Source of the DNA: Pseudorasbora parva
Taxonomy: Eukaryota > Chordata > Actinopteri > Cypriniformes > Gobionidae
Length of the DNA stretch: 64,000 nt
Assembly (NCBI RefSeq): GCF_024679245.1
Contig: NC_090195.1
Span: forward strand, 8,027,300 to 8,091,299
Direction of reading: 5' to 3'
The notes under the pieces: generated by a model
What the model saw: the letters and a program-made list of their open reading frames with translations, nothing else
Database searches by the model: none
Told to the model about the DNA's origin: nothing
Translations under genes and position numbers: made by a program
Shown: positions 13,281 to 40,500 of the stretch, piece by piece
Numbering within the stretch: the stretch's first letter is position 1
Layout of the letters: each line of letters starts with the position of its first letter

Positions 13281-13660
13281 CACTGTAAAAAATATTGTTG
13301 GTTTAACTTAAAAAAAATAAGTTACCTGGTTGCCTTGAGTTCATTGAAATTACAAATTTGACTTAATACAATAAAGGAGCTTACTTTATAAATTGAAACT
13401 CAAAATAGTAATAAAAAGTTATCTGATAACTCTGATAACTATCTAAGTTAATTTGACAAAAGATAAAAAGTTATGATAAATTATCAAAAATAATCTTTTA
13501 CTTTGTTAAAAATAGTAATGAAATGACTGGAACTAGAAATAGGGTTTTGGTGTGAAAATTCTGGGTGGCCAGATACTTCTTGTTTCTGGAGAACCGTAGA
13601 AAACCATGTGAAGCGTTAAACCATTTAACCACGCATCAGATGTTCACATAATTTCTGTGG
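13281..13660. mobile_element. TA-flanked MITE, family B, copy 3, truncated
   Basis: Begins TA then CACTGTAAAAAATATTGTTG and follows copy 1 closely as far as about 13660 (shared block GTGTGAAAATTCTGGGTGGCCAG). No inverted right end was found, so it is truncated at the right. Only 18 bp separate it from copy 2. Confidence 0.7.
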
Positions 13661-14600
13661 TCCTTCAGTCTCTAGAGCTCATGCCTAAATAACTTCTGTC
13701 AGCATTCAGCTTTTTTCTCACAGTACATCAGACAATGTTCCTCAAAATCTCCCCAGTTTCCTCTGAAAAAGGCTCAGAATCCCTCATATTAGCCAAAATC
13801 AGCTTGGGCCTCAAGGGAAACGTCTAAAGGAAAATATGAACTGGCCTTGGTTAATTTCACAATAGCAGATAAGGACAAACCACTTAAACAACATCCTTGA
13901 AAGGCAGGTAAGTGCCAAAGCAGACACCCCACCCCTGAAAGGGTCTGAAGAATGACATCTTTATCAGGCGTGGACATAGATGGAGGCCTGACGGGGTCGC
14001 CGCATTCCAGAAGCGTCTTCATCATGGTTCATGTCATCAGCCGTCCACTCAGAGCTGTCACCCGGCCATGACATCACCACACATTATTAAACCAAGAGAC
14101 CAAGAGGAGTCACTGCTTGTTCATGTGAATGTGTAGGAGTGACACTGAAGCGTTATAGAGCTATTAATGAACACAATGAATCCTCTTGGTATAGCTGTCA
14201 CTGTTCATATATGGAGGTGTTTTTTCACACATCTCTAATTCACACACGTCATTTTTTCCTGACATCTCTAATTAAGCAAAGAAGATGGTGAATTCATGGT
14301 TAATTCCTGCCTTTTATTTATACCTAGCTATATGGTTTGATTCTTATTTGTGAGTTCATTCAGCTGAGTCGGATGAGCTGAATATTTACGCTACGGTAAA
14401 ATGAATCATATTTTATCTGAGTTTGGAATGAAAATTCAGAGTCTGCATTGAATTTGAGGCAGTAAATACCATGTTTCCGTAAAAAAAATGTCAATGAGAA
14501 ACGTCTTTCCAAAGTCACAGGCTGTTTGCCAAACTAAAATTCAACACGATTGGCTTTTCCACTTCATTTTCTTTATATGATCAACTTGCACATAAGTTAG
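13661..14600. other. Intergenic sequence, no gene seen
   Basis: Somewhat less AT-rich than its surroundings. A 78-codon minus-strand ORF at 13789-14025 has no domain I recognise and no splice context that joins it to another exon. It could be low-copy intergenic DNA. Confidence 0.35.
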
Positions 14601-14623
14601 CGTAAGATCGATGGAAGAGCTTC

Positions 14624-16111
14624 CGCAAAAACCAATGAGGTTCATTCTCGTGTTACACAGCACATTTGAGCTTCAGCAAGAACCAATGAGGTTTATTCTT
14701 GTGTTACGCAGCACATTTGAGCTTCAGCAAGAACCAATGAGGTTCATTCTTGTGTTACGCAGCACATTTGAGCTTCAGCGAGAACCAATGAGGTTCATTC
14801 TGGTGTTACGCAGCACGTTTGAGCTTCAGCAAGAACCAATGAGGTTCATTCTGGTGTTACACAGCACGTTTGAGCTTCAGCAAGAACCAATGAGGTTCAT
14901 TCTGGTGTTACACAGCACGTTTGAGCTTCAGCAAGAACCAATGAGGTTCATTCTGGTGTTACACAGCACGTTTGAGCTTCAGCAAGAACCAATGAGGTTC
15001 ATTCTTGTGTTACGCAGCACGTTTGAGCTTCAGCAAGAACCAATGAGGTTCATTCTGGTGTTACACAGCACGTTTGAGCTTCAGCGAGAACCAATGAGGT
15101 TCAGTCTCGTGTTACACAGCACGTTTGAGCTTCAGCAAGAACCAATGAGGTTCATTCTCGTGTTACGCAGCACATTTGAGCTTCAGCAAGAACCAATGAG
15201 GTTCATTCTGGTGTTACGCAGCACGTTTGAGCTTCAGCAAGAACCAATGAGGTTCATTCTTGTGTTACACAGCACGTTTGAGCTTCAGCAAGAACCAATG
15301 AGGTTCATTCTGGTGTTACACAGCACGTTTGAGCTTCAGCAAGAACCAATGAGGTTCATTCTGGTGTTACACAGCACGTTTGAGCTTCAGCAAGAACCAA
15401 TGAGGTTCATTCTTGTGTTACGCAGCACGTTTGAGCTTCAGCAAGAACCAATGAGGTTCATTCTGGTGTTACACAGCACGTTTGAGCTTCAGCGAGAACC
15501 AATGAGGTTCATTCTGGTGTTACACAGCACGTTTGAGCTTCAGCGAGAACCAATGAGGTTCAGTCTCGTGTTACACAGCACGTTTGAGCTTCAGCAAGAA
15601 CCAATGAGGTTCATTCTCGTGTTACGCAGCACATTTGAGCTTCAGCAAGAACCAATGAGGTTCATTCTGGTGTTACGCAGCACGTTTGAGCTTCAGCAAG
15701 AACCAATGAGGTTCATTCTTGTGTTACGCAGCACGTTTGAGCTTCAGCAAGAACCAATGAGGTTCATTCTGGTGTTACACAGCACGTTTGAGCTTCAGCG
15801 AGAACCAATGAGGTTCAGTCTCGTGTTACACAGCACGTTTGAGCTTCAGCAAGAACCAATGAGGTTCATTCTGGTGTTACGCAGCATGTTTGAGCTTCAG
15901 CAAGAACCAATGAGGTTCATTCTGGTGTTACACAGCACGTTTGAGCTTCAGCGAGAACCAATGAGGTTCATTCTCGTGTTACGCAGCACGTTTGAGCTTC
16001 AGCAAGAACCAATGAGGTTCATTCTGGTGTTACACAGCACGTTTGAGCTTCAGCGAGAACCAATGAGGTTTAGTCTCGTGTTACGCAGCACGTTTGAGCT
16101 TCAGCAAAAAG
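14624..16111. repeat. 51-bp minisatellite, 29 units with higher-order pattern
   Basis: Tandem array of a 51-bp unit (core CCAATGAGGTTCATTCT, then GTGTTACACAGCAC, then TTTGAGCTTCAGC) repeated 29 times with few substitutions. Because 51 is a multiple of three and one frame lacks stops, it gives a 510-codon ORF of a 17-residue repeat, PMRFILVLHSTFELQQE. Variants (His/Arg, Ile/Ser, Gln/Arg) recur in a fixed order: units 8-12, 16-21 and 22-25 show the same succession, so blocks of several units were duplicated together. Each unit has a CCAAT motif. There is no signal peptide, splice context or codon bias to indicate coding; I treat it as a minisatellite. Confidence 0.95.
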
Positions 16112-16143
16112 TTTGTTCTCACGTGTCAAGCAGGTTCGTTTGA

Positions 16144-16506
16144 GCTTTTGTTTATGTTTGCAAATTAATGTTTATATGTGCACAAAAACCTACATTCAGT
16201 CTGTTCATTGTATAAAGCGATCAGAAAATTTTAACTAAAATGCTCAATTGAATTAGTTTTACCATCTCTTTATGAGATTTTAAAACTTTAAACCTTTTTA
16301 ATGCTTAACTATTTGTGTTAAAGTGCTAGTTGCGTAGGCGCAGCTGTCAGTGAAGGAACAGAAATCTCTAATTTCATCAAAAATATCCCAAAAAATCCAT
16401 ATAAATATGCATTTGTGTTCCGAAGATGAATGGAAGTCTTACTTGTTTGGAAAGACATAAAGGTGATTAAATGAGGACAGAATTTTCATTTTTGGGTGAA
16501 TTATGC
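16144..16506. mobile_element. TTAAAGGG-type MITE, right-hand part, split by insertion
   Basis: Sequence from about 16330 (GTTCCGAAGATGAATGGAAG, then TTTTCATTTTTGGGTGAATTATGC) is the right part of the TTAAAGGG-type MITE. Its final segment resumes after the helicase-fragment MITE as GAACTATCCCTG at 17025. The first 190 bp are plain AT-rich spacer. Confidence 0.6.
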
Positions 16507-17024
16507 TAGCCTAGAAATCTAGACACACCCTATAGCGGCAGCAAATCTAAACTGCCTCGAGTGTCGTCTAGCAACTCTCAATACATGTCTGAGCTCTAAA
16601 AGCCAAACTGTAGTCGGGCCAATCACATCGTGTATAGAGTCGGTGGGCGGGGCTTAACATAATGATGGCAGAGTTGCGTGCTTCTAGTAAACACAGAAAC
16701 TGGCGAACGGTGGCGGTCTTTCGAATCAGCTTTGACCGCGACTCTGGAAGACTTGGAGTTAAGCTTTTCTCTGAGAAAAGAACAAAGAACGGCACTGAAG
16801 TCGTTCTTAAAAAGGGAAGATGTGTTCAGAGTTTTGCTGATACGGTGAAAGTTTTATCTGTCAACTAGCTCTGCTTCACCTGCGTTGCTCTGGTTGGTTG
16901 TAGCGCTATCCTATCGCGTGCAGAGGGAGTTTGAAAGACAACCGTTTATCCGCCCCTCGGATTGAGCTGTCAATGGTGAGTTTCCAGACCAAACATCTTG
17001 ATGTGGGTCTGGCTTGTCAGGCTA
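16507..17024 (+). mobile_element. hAT-like MITE carrying RecQ-helicase fragment, copy 2
   Basis: A 518-bp copy of the element at 10264, with the same TAGCCTAGAAATCTAGAC start and CTTGTCAGGCTA end. Flanks GAATTATGC and GAACTATCC look like a diverged target duplication. The CCAATCAC and GGGCGGGGC boxes and the start of the captured coding segment are kept, but a small deletion relative to copy 1 (where copy 1 reads CTGACCGGATACGG) breaks the helicase frame at the Walker A region. Confidence 0.8.
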
Positions 17025-18231
17025 GAACTATCCCTGTGTGAACCAAAAACATACAGTGTGACCAATATAGACAATTCTCAAAGAAATTACTCTTACAAAA
17101 CAGTTATTTTTAGGGAATCAAAAACATATAGTGTGATCACTCTAGTCTGATAAAAAAAAAAAAATGCAATGTGGCCAGTGTAGATAAATTCTCTAACAAA
17201 TTATTCTTATGAAGTGGTTCTTTTTAGTGAATCAGGAACAGACTGTTCAAACTGTACTCTTATGAGCCGATTCTTTTAATGATTAGTTCAAAGAGTTACG
17301 GGTTTTAACAATCTGAAACACTGCCCTGAATGATTTTCATTATTTTTTTCATATTTGTTTTGTTTAAACAAGATTAAAATCACTTAGACAGAGATTGCAC
17401 AGAGACACATTTTTGACAAGACCTAAATACAGGCCAAACAATTGCATTATAGTTCCACTGTCAGAAAACCATTTCCTATCAGTTTTTAGTTTGCTTAGTA
17501 ACAAATTAAACTAAATCTTTATCAACTATTTGTCAAAAGTTTATGGGGACCTTTAGCAATGGTTCTAAGCTCACCTCACAGTCTTGGTGGGTGATCTAAA
17601 CCACTAAAGTCCACATCCATTAAAGCACAACTAAACTCCTTAAAAGGATTTATGACAGAAGCGAGGGACTTGGCCAGGCATGATACTTCTCCTTTATCAG
17701 TGTGAAACATCAGTCACCCCTCTCTCACGGCAGACAGGTGTGTCAACCTGAAAGTTGCTTCACCCTGCCCACTAGTCAAAGCAAAAGTCACGAACAAAGC
17801 CGAAACAAATAAGCCGGCCCAGGAAGTTGCCAAAATCTTTTCCAAGGAATGATTGACTCATTTTGTACAATTGCAATTAAAACTTGATTATTGTCAGGCA
17901 CCTGATCCTCACCTTTTAGTGTTGAAACCGTGTGTTATTTCAGAGGGTCACTGTTTAGTATTGCTCCCCGAGGGCTGGATACACCCTGCAGTGCTTTTGC
18001 CAAATGCATGCACAATAAGAGCGTTGTGCAAATAGAATGCCAACCTGCAACAGGACTCTTGGCATGTACTAATCCAGGGAAACTGGTTTGGTGTTTGATC
18101 TGCTGGTCTGTCTCTGTAGATTAATATTCGAGTCTCAAATTACACTTGATAAATTATCTGCTTTGAGGTTAAACTACCTCTAATCACAAATACAATGTCA
18201 AATAATACCTTTGGTGGTAAGACTTTATTTT
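17025..18231. other. Intergenic sequence with degenerate internal repeats
   Basis: 17038-17290 contains three loosely related segments (ACATACAGTGTGACCA, ACATATAGTGTGATCA, CAATGTGGCCAGTGTAGA with following TCTCAAAGAAATTACTC-like text), a worn tandem of unknown origin. The rest, to 18231, shows no gene; the ORFs at 17853-18124 have no recognisable domain. Confidence 0.4.
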
Positions 18232-18628
18232 AAGGTGAAGTTATAAATCCATTTGAATAGTTTTAATGTTTTTTTTGTTTTTTGTTTTTTTACCTACACC
18301 CATACATTTTGTTAACATTCGATGTATCCTGTGAAAATGGTCTATTGTCTGAACATGTTAAACAATGAAACAACAATATTGTTGATTATAAATTCAAAGT
18401 TTATTTTTTCTAAATGCTACGAATCCATCCTTTTTATATGTAGGCTAGCTGGTTTATGTATTTAAAAATAAAAAAATAAAATAAAAACAACAAGCAACAC
18501 GTCACATGCAGCATGTCCGCTTATAGGACCCAACATTGTAGCGGTTTTAAATGCCTTATCAAAAGCTGTTATACATGGCTTTGGACAAACAATTGTTTAA
18601 AAATAAACTATGAATTCATTTCCATACA

Positions 18629-18631
<3 letters not shown>
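18232..18631. other. AT-rich intergenic sequence
   Basis: No gene seen. The start (GTAAGACTTTATTTTAAGGTG) resembles the edge of a common teleost dispersed repeat, but too little is left for an assignment. Confidence 0.35.

Positions 18632-18677
<46 letters not shown>
18632..18677. repeat. (AC)n microsatellite
   Basis: About 23 AC units without interruption. Confidence 0.97.
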
Positions 18678-18678
<1 letters not shown>

Positions 18679-18914
18679 CATTTATTTGAAATATGCAATT
18701 GATTGCTATAATGGGAGCAAAAACATTTTCTAAATTATTTCAACTGATAAACTAAGTAATACTACCAATACAAAATCATGACATATTAATGTACATAGCC
18801 TAATGTAAATAATAAAGAATAAAAAAACAGTATTATAGGCTACAGAACAGGTGCACAAAATAAATAGATTATATACGAGATATGCTTGTATAAATCTTAT
18901 ATACTTATATAAGC

Positions 18915-19020
18915 ACTTATCTTCTTCTTACGGCTTTTCCCTTCAGGGGTCGCCACAGCGAATCATCTGCCTCCATCTATTCCTATCCTCTGTATCCTCT
19001 TCCTATCCTCTTCCTTCTTA
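18915..19020. repeat. Teleost dispersed repeat fragment (GGGTCGCCACAGCG type)
   Basis: The phrase CTTCAGGGGTCGCCACAGCG followed by AATCATCTGCCTCCATCT and CCTATCCTCT repeats is recognisable as a short conserved piece of a widespread fish interspersed repeat. The surrounding sequence is AT-rich spacer. Confidence 0.5.
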
Positions 19021-19427
19021 TACAAGCTCTTATAGCTTCAGTTATATACTAATAGTATATGAAACATATGATTTGTACGACATTAAAGACTATTTTAACA
19101 CAATATAAACAACAAAAATCAAAACGCGATTTTGCAAGAATTGTAATCAGGCTCTGAACAGATTAGGCTACCCATTAAAAGTTATTTCAATAGAATCGCT
19201 TTGGGGTCCTATAAGCGTACACGATTTCACAGGCGGACAGGATTTGTATTGGTAGTATTACTTAGTTTATCAGTTTAAATAATTTAGAACATGTATAAAA
19301 TGATAACTATAAGTGAAACTTTTCCCTCGTTTTTTTTAAAGTGTTTTAGTTAACTTTTAGTTAAAATCTGTATTGACCCTTATCTTAATGTTTTCCAATG
19401 TGGTTTTATTAGAATTTTAGTTTGGAG

Positions 19428-19619
19428 CAGGGGTGTCCAACCCTGGTCCTGGAGAGCTACCGTCCTGCAGATTTTAGCTCCAACCTGAATCAAACACACC
19501 TGAACCAGCTAATCATGGTAATCAGGGTGTTAGATAATTACAGACAGGTGGGTTGGAACAGTGCTGGAACTTAAATTTGGAGGATGGTAGCTCTCCGGGA
19601 GCAGGGTTGGACACCCCTG
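19428..19619. mobile_element. 192-bp hAT MITE with 8-bp target duplication
   Basis: Starts CAGGGGTGTCCAACCCTG and ends CAGGGTTGGACACCCCTG, an 18-bp inverted terminal repeat. It is flanked by the 8-bp direct duplication GTTTGGAG at 19420-19427 and 19620-19627. This CAGGGGTGTCCAA type is a classic short non-autonomous hAT of vertebrates. No coding capacity. Confidence 0.95.
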
Positions 19620-19627
19620 GTTTGGAG

Positions 19628-22200
19628 CATATAATTTACTAAAAATATCCCAACTTAAGATAGTGTCAGGTGTTAGAAACAAACATATTTAGGAATACTG
19701 CTAAAGAAAACGAGCATTTTCGCAATTGGACTTTTAACCAAAAGCCTTATAGCTATAGTCTGTGTGACAACTAGCCCCAGTCTCAGTTAAATACTGCTGC
19801 TGGACATAGAACAGAGGTGGTAAGGGAAAAATGATTGACAGATATCAGAGAGAGAAAAATGACGTCCTGTTTGCAATGGTCAGCCTTCATATCCGGCTGT
19901 AATTGTCTGGAATCTGGTGCAAAGGTCAGAGTCGCTCTACATAAGCAGCTTGTAAATTCTTCTGTTATTGATGTGAGGCATTTTTTATGATAAACATTGG
20001 GGTGGATGGAAAACATGTAACAGATATTCTCTGGTGGGTGGAAGATATATGAGCTATATATATATGATCTTTAACATCAAAGCAATGTTTGCAGTATTAG
20101 ACTCTATTTTAGTCCAAAGGGCTTGTGTTGAGGAATTTGAACCAAAATGCCCTGTGCAGTCTGTCCCCTTGTGGAACATTTAAGAATTATAACAAGCAAA
20201 CATACCTCATGCCCTGAGAATGACCTTTTTTAAAAAAAGCCAGTTTGGCTGCGTTGCTGAGAATCTCGATGTGCTCAGTTTACACTGGATAAATAAAGTC
20301 CATGAACTGATGCCTGGGTGAAGTTTTGACCAACGTCACTGATGACAGAGTTATTAATCAGAGCATGACCGATCCTCTAAACAGGCTGTAAACTAGGCTG
20401 TTCCATCCAAGCATTATTCCTTTCGAGCCAAATATCCGCTGGCCCTGCAGTCAAATGAGAGGTAAAGTGGAAGTGGATACCCAGACTGTCTGTGGAAAAC
20501 AAAAACAAATGTTAAATAAATATTATCCAAAAGACCAAAATAGCATCTCAGTGACCATCAGAAATAGTGCCCACAGTTAGCACTTAGGTTGATATATGTA
20601 TTAAACTTTAGTAAATTATTATTAGTAAGAATTAGATTATTAATTTTGTTGATGTTGTTAAGATGTTCGGTTTATATAATAATTCTTCTTTTTTTTTTAA
20701 ACATATGTTTTTTTGTATCCTTAAAGCTTAAATTCCAATATCATGATATATTGTAGTGGAAAAGGAAACATTAATTTATCCCTCCATGCGTTTATTTATT
20801 GTTAAATAATGATAATTATAAATTATTTACATTTTATCATAATATTACAGTAGTTTTTTGTACCCTTTAAGCTTAAATGTCAATGTAATAATATGTTGTT
20901 GGATGAACAATTCAAAAACAATCCATTAATTTGTGCATTCATAATAATAATTAAAATGTTAAAATATTAATATATTATTTTTATTAGTTTTCCTAATTAT
21001 AGATACAGTATATATTGGGTGACCACTGGAACAATAATATAATGCATAATAATGATCATAATAATAATACATTATTATTAATAATAATGTACATTTTCAT
21101 TAAATAAATATATAATAATTAATTTTATGAATATAGACGCAAGAGCTGATTTATATATATCCAGGAAACTCTAATGTTTCCCCCTGGGCCGGAAAAGTAC
21201 CCATCCTCTTCCTCTGAGCCACAGCCCAGCAAATCATCACAAAAACACTGAAAAACGAAATAGATCTGAACATGTTTTGTGGCATCTTGAGATGAGTCTT
21301 TGTTGAACATAATGTCAGTTGCTAATTGACAATGTTCCCTTTATAAATCAAGTCCCAGCTGCGGGTGGTCTGGGTTTGAGCTGATGTGAAAGCTTTTACT
21401 GATAATGTGTCTCATCTGATTACAATAACGCAACCCAAAAGAGCCATTACTATTGCATAATATAATGACAATGGCAAATACACAGTGTTTTCATCTATGT
21501 TGTAATCAAAGATGACAGTATAGGCCGCTAACTCAGCTGGAAGCAATTAGACAAACATTTATAGCAAATGAGCTGTGATAATGAGTCAAAATCATGCAGA
21601 AATAATTTCACATTGGTAAATATTTAATTCATGCCAGGTTACAAGACATTCAAATGGCATGGTGAGTTTACAAATGAAGCACTTCCGGAGCACTATAGAC
21701 ACAACATGAAGACTATTTCCATGAGACAACAAATACTGAGAACTTCCCACAGAAGCTCAGAGAAGTTTAAACAAATACATTCATCGGAAACATTCCGAGC
21801 AGCATGTTTGCTATTGAATTCAGGAAATACCATCTCAGCCTACAGCACAGTTTAAAGTGGCGGTCGGCTGGATACATTATGACAACCTATCCCATATTGT
21901 GACAACATTGGTCATCTTTTTTTCTACACTATATTTCTACAAGACAGTAACGTTTAAAAATGATCAAGATTTGTGAAAATTACATAATTTGTTCTGGACA
22001 GTGGAAATATTCAGTGGTTATTTTGTTTCACCTTGATGTGTCTATGCAGAAATTACCTTCAAAAATAAACGTTGAAAATATTCAAGGATGCATAAGCGAT
22101 AATCTAAATAATAATAAATAAATAAATAACACGTGAAGTCGGATAAACTTGTACACAATTACTGCAGACACTCTGCAGGATTTGAGTCACTTTTCAATCT
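19628..22200. other. Intergenic sequence upstream of ALG14
   Basis: AT-rich, with an AATAATAAT-rich block near 20930-21120. By human synteny a TLCD4-like gene would start on the - strand somewhere upstream of ALG14, but I could not identify any of its exons here. ORFs at 19783-20016, 21125-21310 and 21631-21855 have no recognisable domain or splice framing. Confidence 0.35.
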
Positions 22201-22446
22201 GGTCAGTAGGTTTCGCTGTTGCTTAGCTCCAGTGTAAACATCTAACACAAATCTTGTCCCCTATGACTTTCCGTAGCAGCTGTACGTGTACCGATCATTC
22301 CACTCACAAAACAACAGCACTTATTCGAGATTTATTTTATAAAGTAGTTTAAATTATAAATATGCCGTCTTTCTCTACAAACATGAGTATAGTAACGTGT
22401 TGAGACATTTAACAAAAATCAGTGATAGCGTTTTGTTTGGTAACTG
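22200..22446 (+). promoter_or_regulatory. ALG14: Probable ALG14 promoter and 5' UTR region
   Basis: The 250 bp before the start codon are less AT-rich than the DNA further upstream and contain no obvious TATA box at a usual distance. Promoter position is inferred only from adjacency to the first coding exon; the transcription start is not visible from sequence alone. Confidence 0.35.
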
Positions 22447-37404
<14,958 letters not shown>

Positions 37405-38442
37405 GGAGAACGCATACAGAAAACCATTCTCTAGACCTTTTCATGCCTGATATATCATATTTGAACTTACCTGAAATTTACATGCATTTTGATACTGTCC
37501 TTCGCTGTGAAACTGATGCGAATCATTCCTATACAGCTTCTGACGTGCTAAATACACAGCTATGACACCTACCTCAGCGTTTCTGTTTTCTGTTTTTTTT
37601 TTTAAGCCAAAAGGTCACGCTTGGCTGATGAGATGTTCTATCACACCTGTTCTACCTTTTACACCCTTGAAAAGTCAACAAAACAAAACCAAGACGAGTT
37701 TTAAACATGCAGGTGCTTCTAATTCCATTCATATTTTCAGCGTTTTCCAACACTGCATGGAAAAGACTATATTTGGCTTTAGATAGTGAAACCTCATTCT
37801 TTCTTGTGTATCCGCAGTTTTTTGTAAAATATCGTCCAGCTCACTGCACTATTCAGCTGTATTTCATTGTTGATCTCTTCCTGTGCTGGTGTGTGGTTGG
37901 TTTTAGAGGAAATGGTGTGAGTTAAAGACTAAACAGTTGAGAGGGGATGGAAAAGCTGCAATTCTCATCTGCAGCTCTTATTTTATTGCTCTGTAATTTC
38001 CTGTTATTTTTGTATCTAGAGATGAAATGGCTCTCTTATATCTGTAGCATGAGGTAGAGCATACCCTGATGGTTTCTTTTGTCTGCCAGGACAAGTTTGT
38101 GCAGGTAACTTAGTCATTTAATTCTGAGCATAAAGTTCCTGGACTGTGACGTTTCTGAACATCTGTGAATGGATGATCCCATCACACACGTCTGCCTGGT
38201 ATGTGATGTAATGTATCGTTTGAGCATGCATGCAGCCTTGCAGAAATGAAACATTTATTTTCTCCATGGAGAAATTGTTTTTTAAAAATAACATAAACTT
38301 TTCTTTGCTGACTTACCGTGATCTTCGGAAATAAGCGAGGGTATATAAACCAGTGTGGTTTCAACAGACTATTTTGCTATTTCATCTTTCAAATCAGTGA
38401 CTAAACGATTCCAATTATTCTTTCAGGCAAAACAGAATTTAA
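37405..38442 (+). other. ALG14: ALG14 3' UTR and downstream sequence
   Basis: Presumed 3' UTR, extent unknown. No canonical AATAAA with a following GT-rich element was convincing here. No other gene seen. Confidence 0.4.
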
Positions 38443-39295
38443 AGGCACAATATGTAAGACGTTTGGATAACAATTTTCAAAAACCACTAGAACAGTGTTG
38501 AATATTTTGTTGACTTGCGTACTTACATTATTCCAAACGTGTCCAACAATGTTTAAATCCACAGAAACAAGCTAAATGAACCATGCGTCGCTTATCAATG
38601 ACATCATATCTGCGTTTTCCCTCGATTTCAGGTTTTATTTTGTAGAAACCATGGAAACACCTGAGACGCTTTAATATATTATGTTTGATTAGACAGGTGA
38701 GCAACTGTTTCATCAACAGAAAAATGAATCATATACGTAGCTCAATACAGTATTGTTTAAATCTTTTTTTCTTGAGTTACAGTGAGTATCATGTTTTACC
38801 ATGCCTAATATTGATCTAGCTTACTGTAGTGTGAACAAGTGTCTCATAGTAGCTGCCGAGTGAACACAGAGTAGCATTAAAACATAACTTTAAACACACT
38901 CTAATGTATCCAATATGATAAAACAGAGCTGCGTTACCCCTCATGTGCATGACCAGAAGAAGCGGAAGCGTTCGTCTATGGCTAATAATAATCAAAGCTC
39001 TCGAGCTGTGTGTCGCGCTCGTCTCTCATTAGCAGTCGCCTCGTTCCGATCCAACTGCTTTCAGCCCCACCCTGCTTCCCACTACAGCAACGTTAGTACA
39101 TCTTTAATACATTAGCTCATCTATGAATATGGTTTCTGCGTCCTATGAGTCCTGTCAGATTCTTTTCCACCGCATGTAGAGGTGAAGACAATAACTCCCA
39201 TGATTCTGCTAAATCAAGGCATCAAGCAACACATTTGTTTTTTATAAGCCTATCTGAATAAGTCTAGTGGCGAAAATTATATATTGTGCCTTTAA
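38443..39295. mobile_element. TTAA-flanked MITE, family A, diverged copy 3
   Basis: About 850 bp starting TTAAAGGCACAATATGTAAG and ending (reverse complement) TTAAAGGCACAATATATAA. It shares the internal order with copies 1 and 2: AAAACCACTAGAACAGTGTTG, AATATTTTGTTGACTTG, GATATGATAAA-like, CAGAGCTGC, ACCAGAAGAAGCGGAAG. It is longer and clearly diverged, so it is a separate subfamily. It lies between ALG14 and CNN3. Confidence 0.8.
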
Positions 39296-40500
39296 CTTGG
39301 GTAAAAGACAGTTTAAGAGAAACGGAAAAGACTATTGTAAATCTAGAACTACTCCAGATTGAGTTTAAAATCCTACTTGTATCTAAAAATCATTAAACAG
39401 ACTCATGTATGATGCATTCTGTGCATCTTATTATCGCCTGGAGTTGCAGACACAATGTGCTTACTAACCTAGTCATTAATTCCATACTCTTTATCAAGAA
39501 AGACCTCATTGTCAATGTTTTCCAAAGGAACTCTATCTCTCATTGGCTGGTTAGTAGATCACATAGCTACTCTTATCAATATATTTCCCCGTCGACCATG
39601 CAGAATTTCCTTTAGATTTCACTCTTTATTCTAGGTTGCAATTGATTTCAATTGGCAAAAGGCCTTCAGTGACTGATAAAACACAAAGTTTTTAGGTAAA
39701 AAAAACATTGGTGAAGCTCCAAACAGGGTATTCTGATTCATCTTAAATATGTTATTAGAAATATTCACAAATAGAAACCAAAAGTCTTCATGCTTTCTTG
39801 TTGATGCAGGTTGAGTGACAGCGAAATATCAATCTCCTCAGACAAACCACCTGCATGATAGTTGTTTTTTCCCCGTGTTGTTTTCAACCTTTCAGATAAA
39901 AACAAGCCCTGACATTAAAGTCCCGCCCACATGCTCAACGTTAGCTCAAAGCATCAATTGGTCTTGATGCTACAGAAAATGATAATGCAGAAATTTGATC
40001 CATACAGAGCCTGTGTTTGTTGTGTGTTTGATTTTTGCTTATGAATTGTGGTTACTGGCTGTTTTATATATTGAAACTTGTCTCTTCCCTTCAGGCATAC
40101 AATATCAATCATTAATAATCAAATGAGTGAACAGTCAAATAGTTAGAAAGTTTATTGATTTCAATATATATATTCAATATACAATACACACACAGACACA
40201 TAATACACATATATAATATGTATTAGAAATATATTTAAAATGTATAAATAGCCTATATAAATTGTTTTAATTATTATGTTATAATTCTAAATTGTGTTAA
40301 TATATTTTGTATTCATATATGTACATTGTGATAGTTCAGCATTACATCTTTTCTAAATCGACTTATGTAATTATCTCTTCTTTGCTGTTATCAAATTGAC
40401 AAACAGAGCGTCGAAAAGGACAAAGGAAGGCTTATACCTTACAACTGTAGAGATAAGCCACGGCTTTCCAGTAAACAGAAACTCGGTCAATAGTTTTGCC
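39296..40500. other. ALG14-CNN3 intergenic sequence
   Basis: AT-rich in 40130-40350, otherwise unremarkable. AGCATCAATTGGTCTTGATGCT (39950-39971) is a short palindrome. No gene seen. Confidence 0.4.

Noticed and set aside
14611..16143. 510-codon ORF as a repetitive protein gene
   Set aside because: The 51-bp unit is a multiple of three, so any stop-free frame stays open along the array. There is no signal peptide, domain, splice context or promoter, so it is kept as a minisatellite.
19628..22446. Search for TLCD4-like exons upstream of ALG14, expected from human synteny
   Set aside because: No segment on the - strand resembled the conserved TLC-domain blocks, so nothing was annotated.
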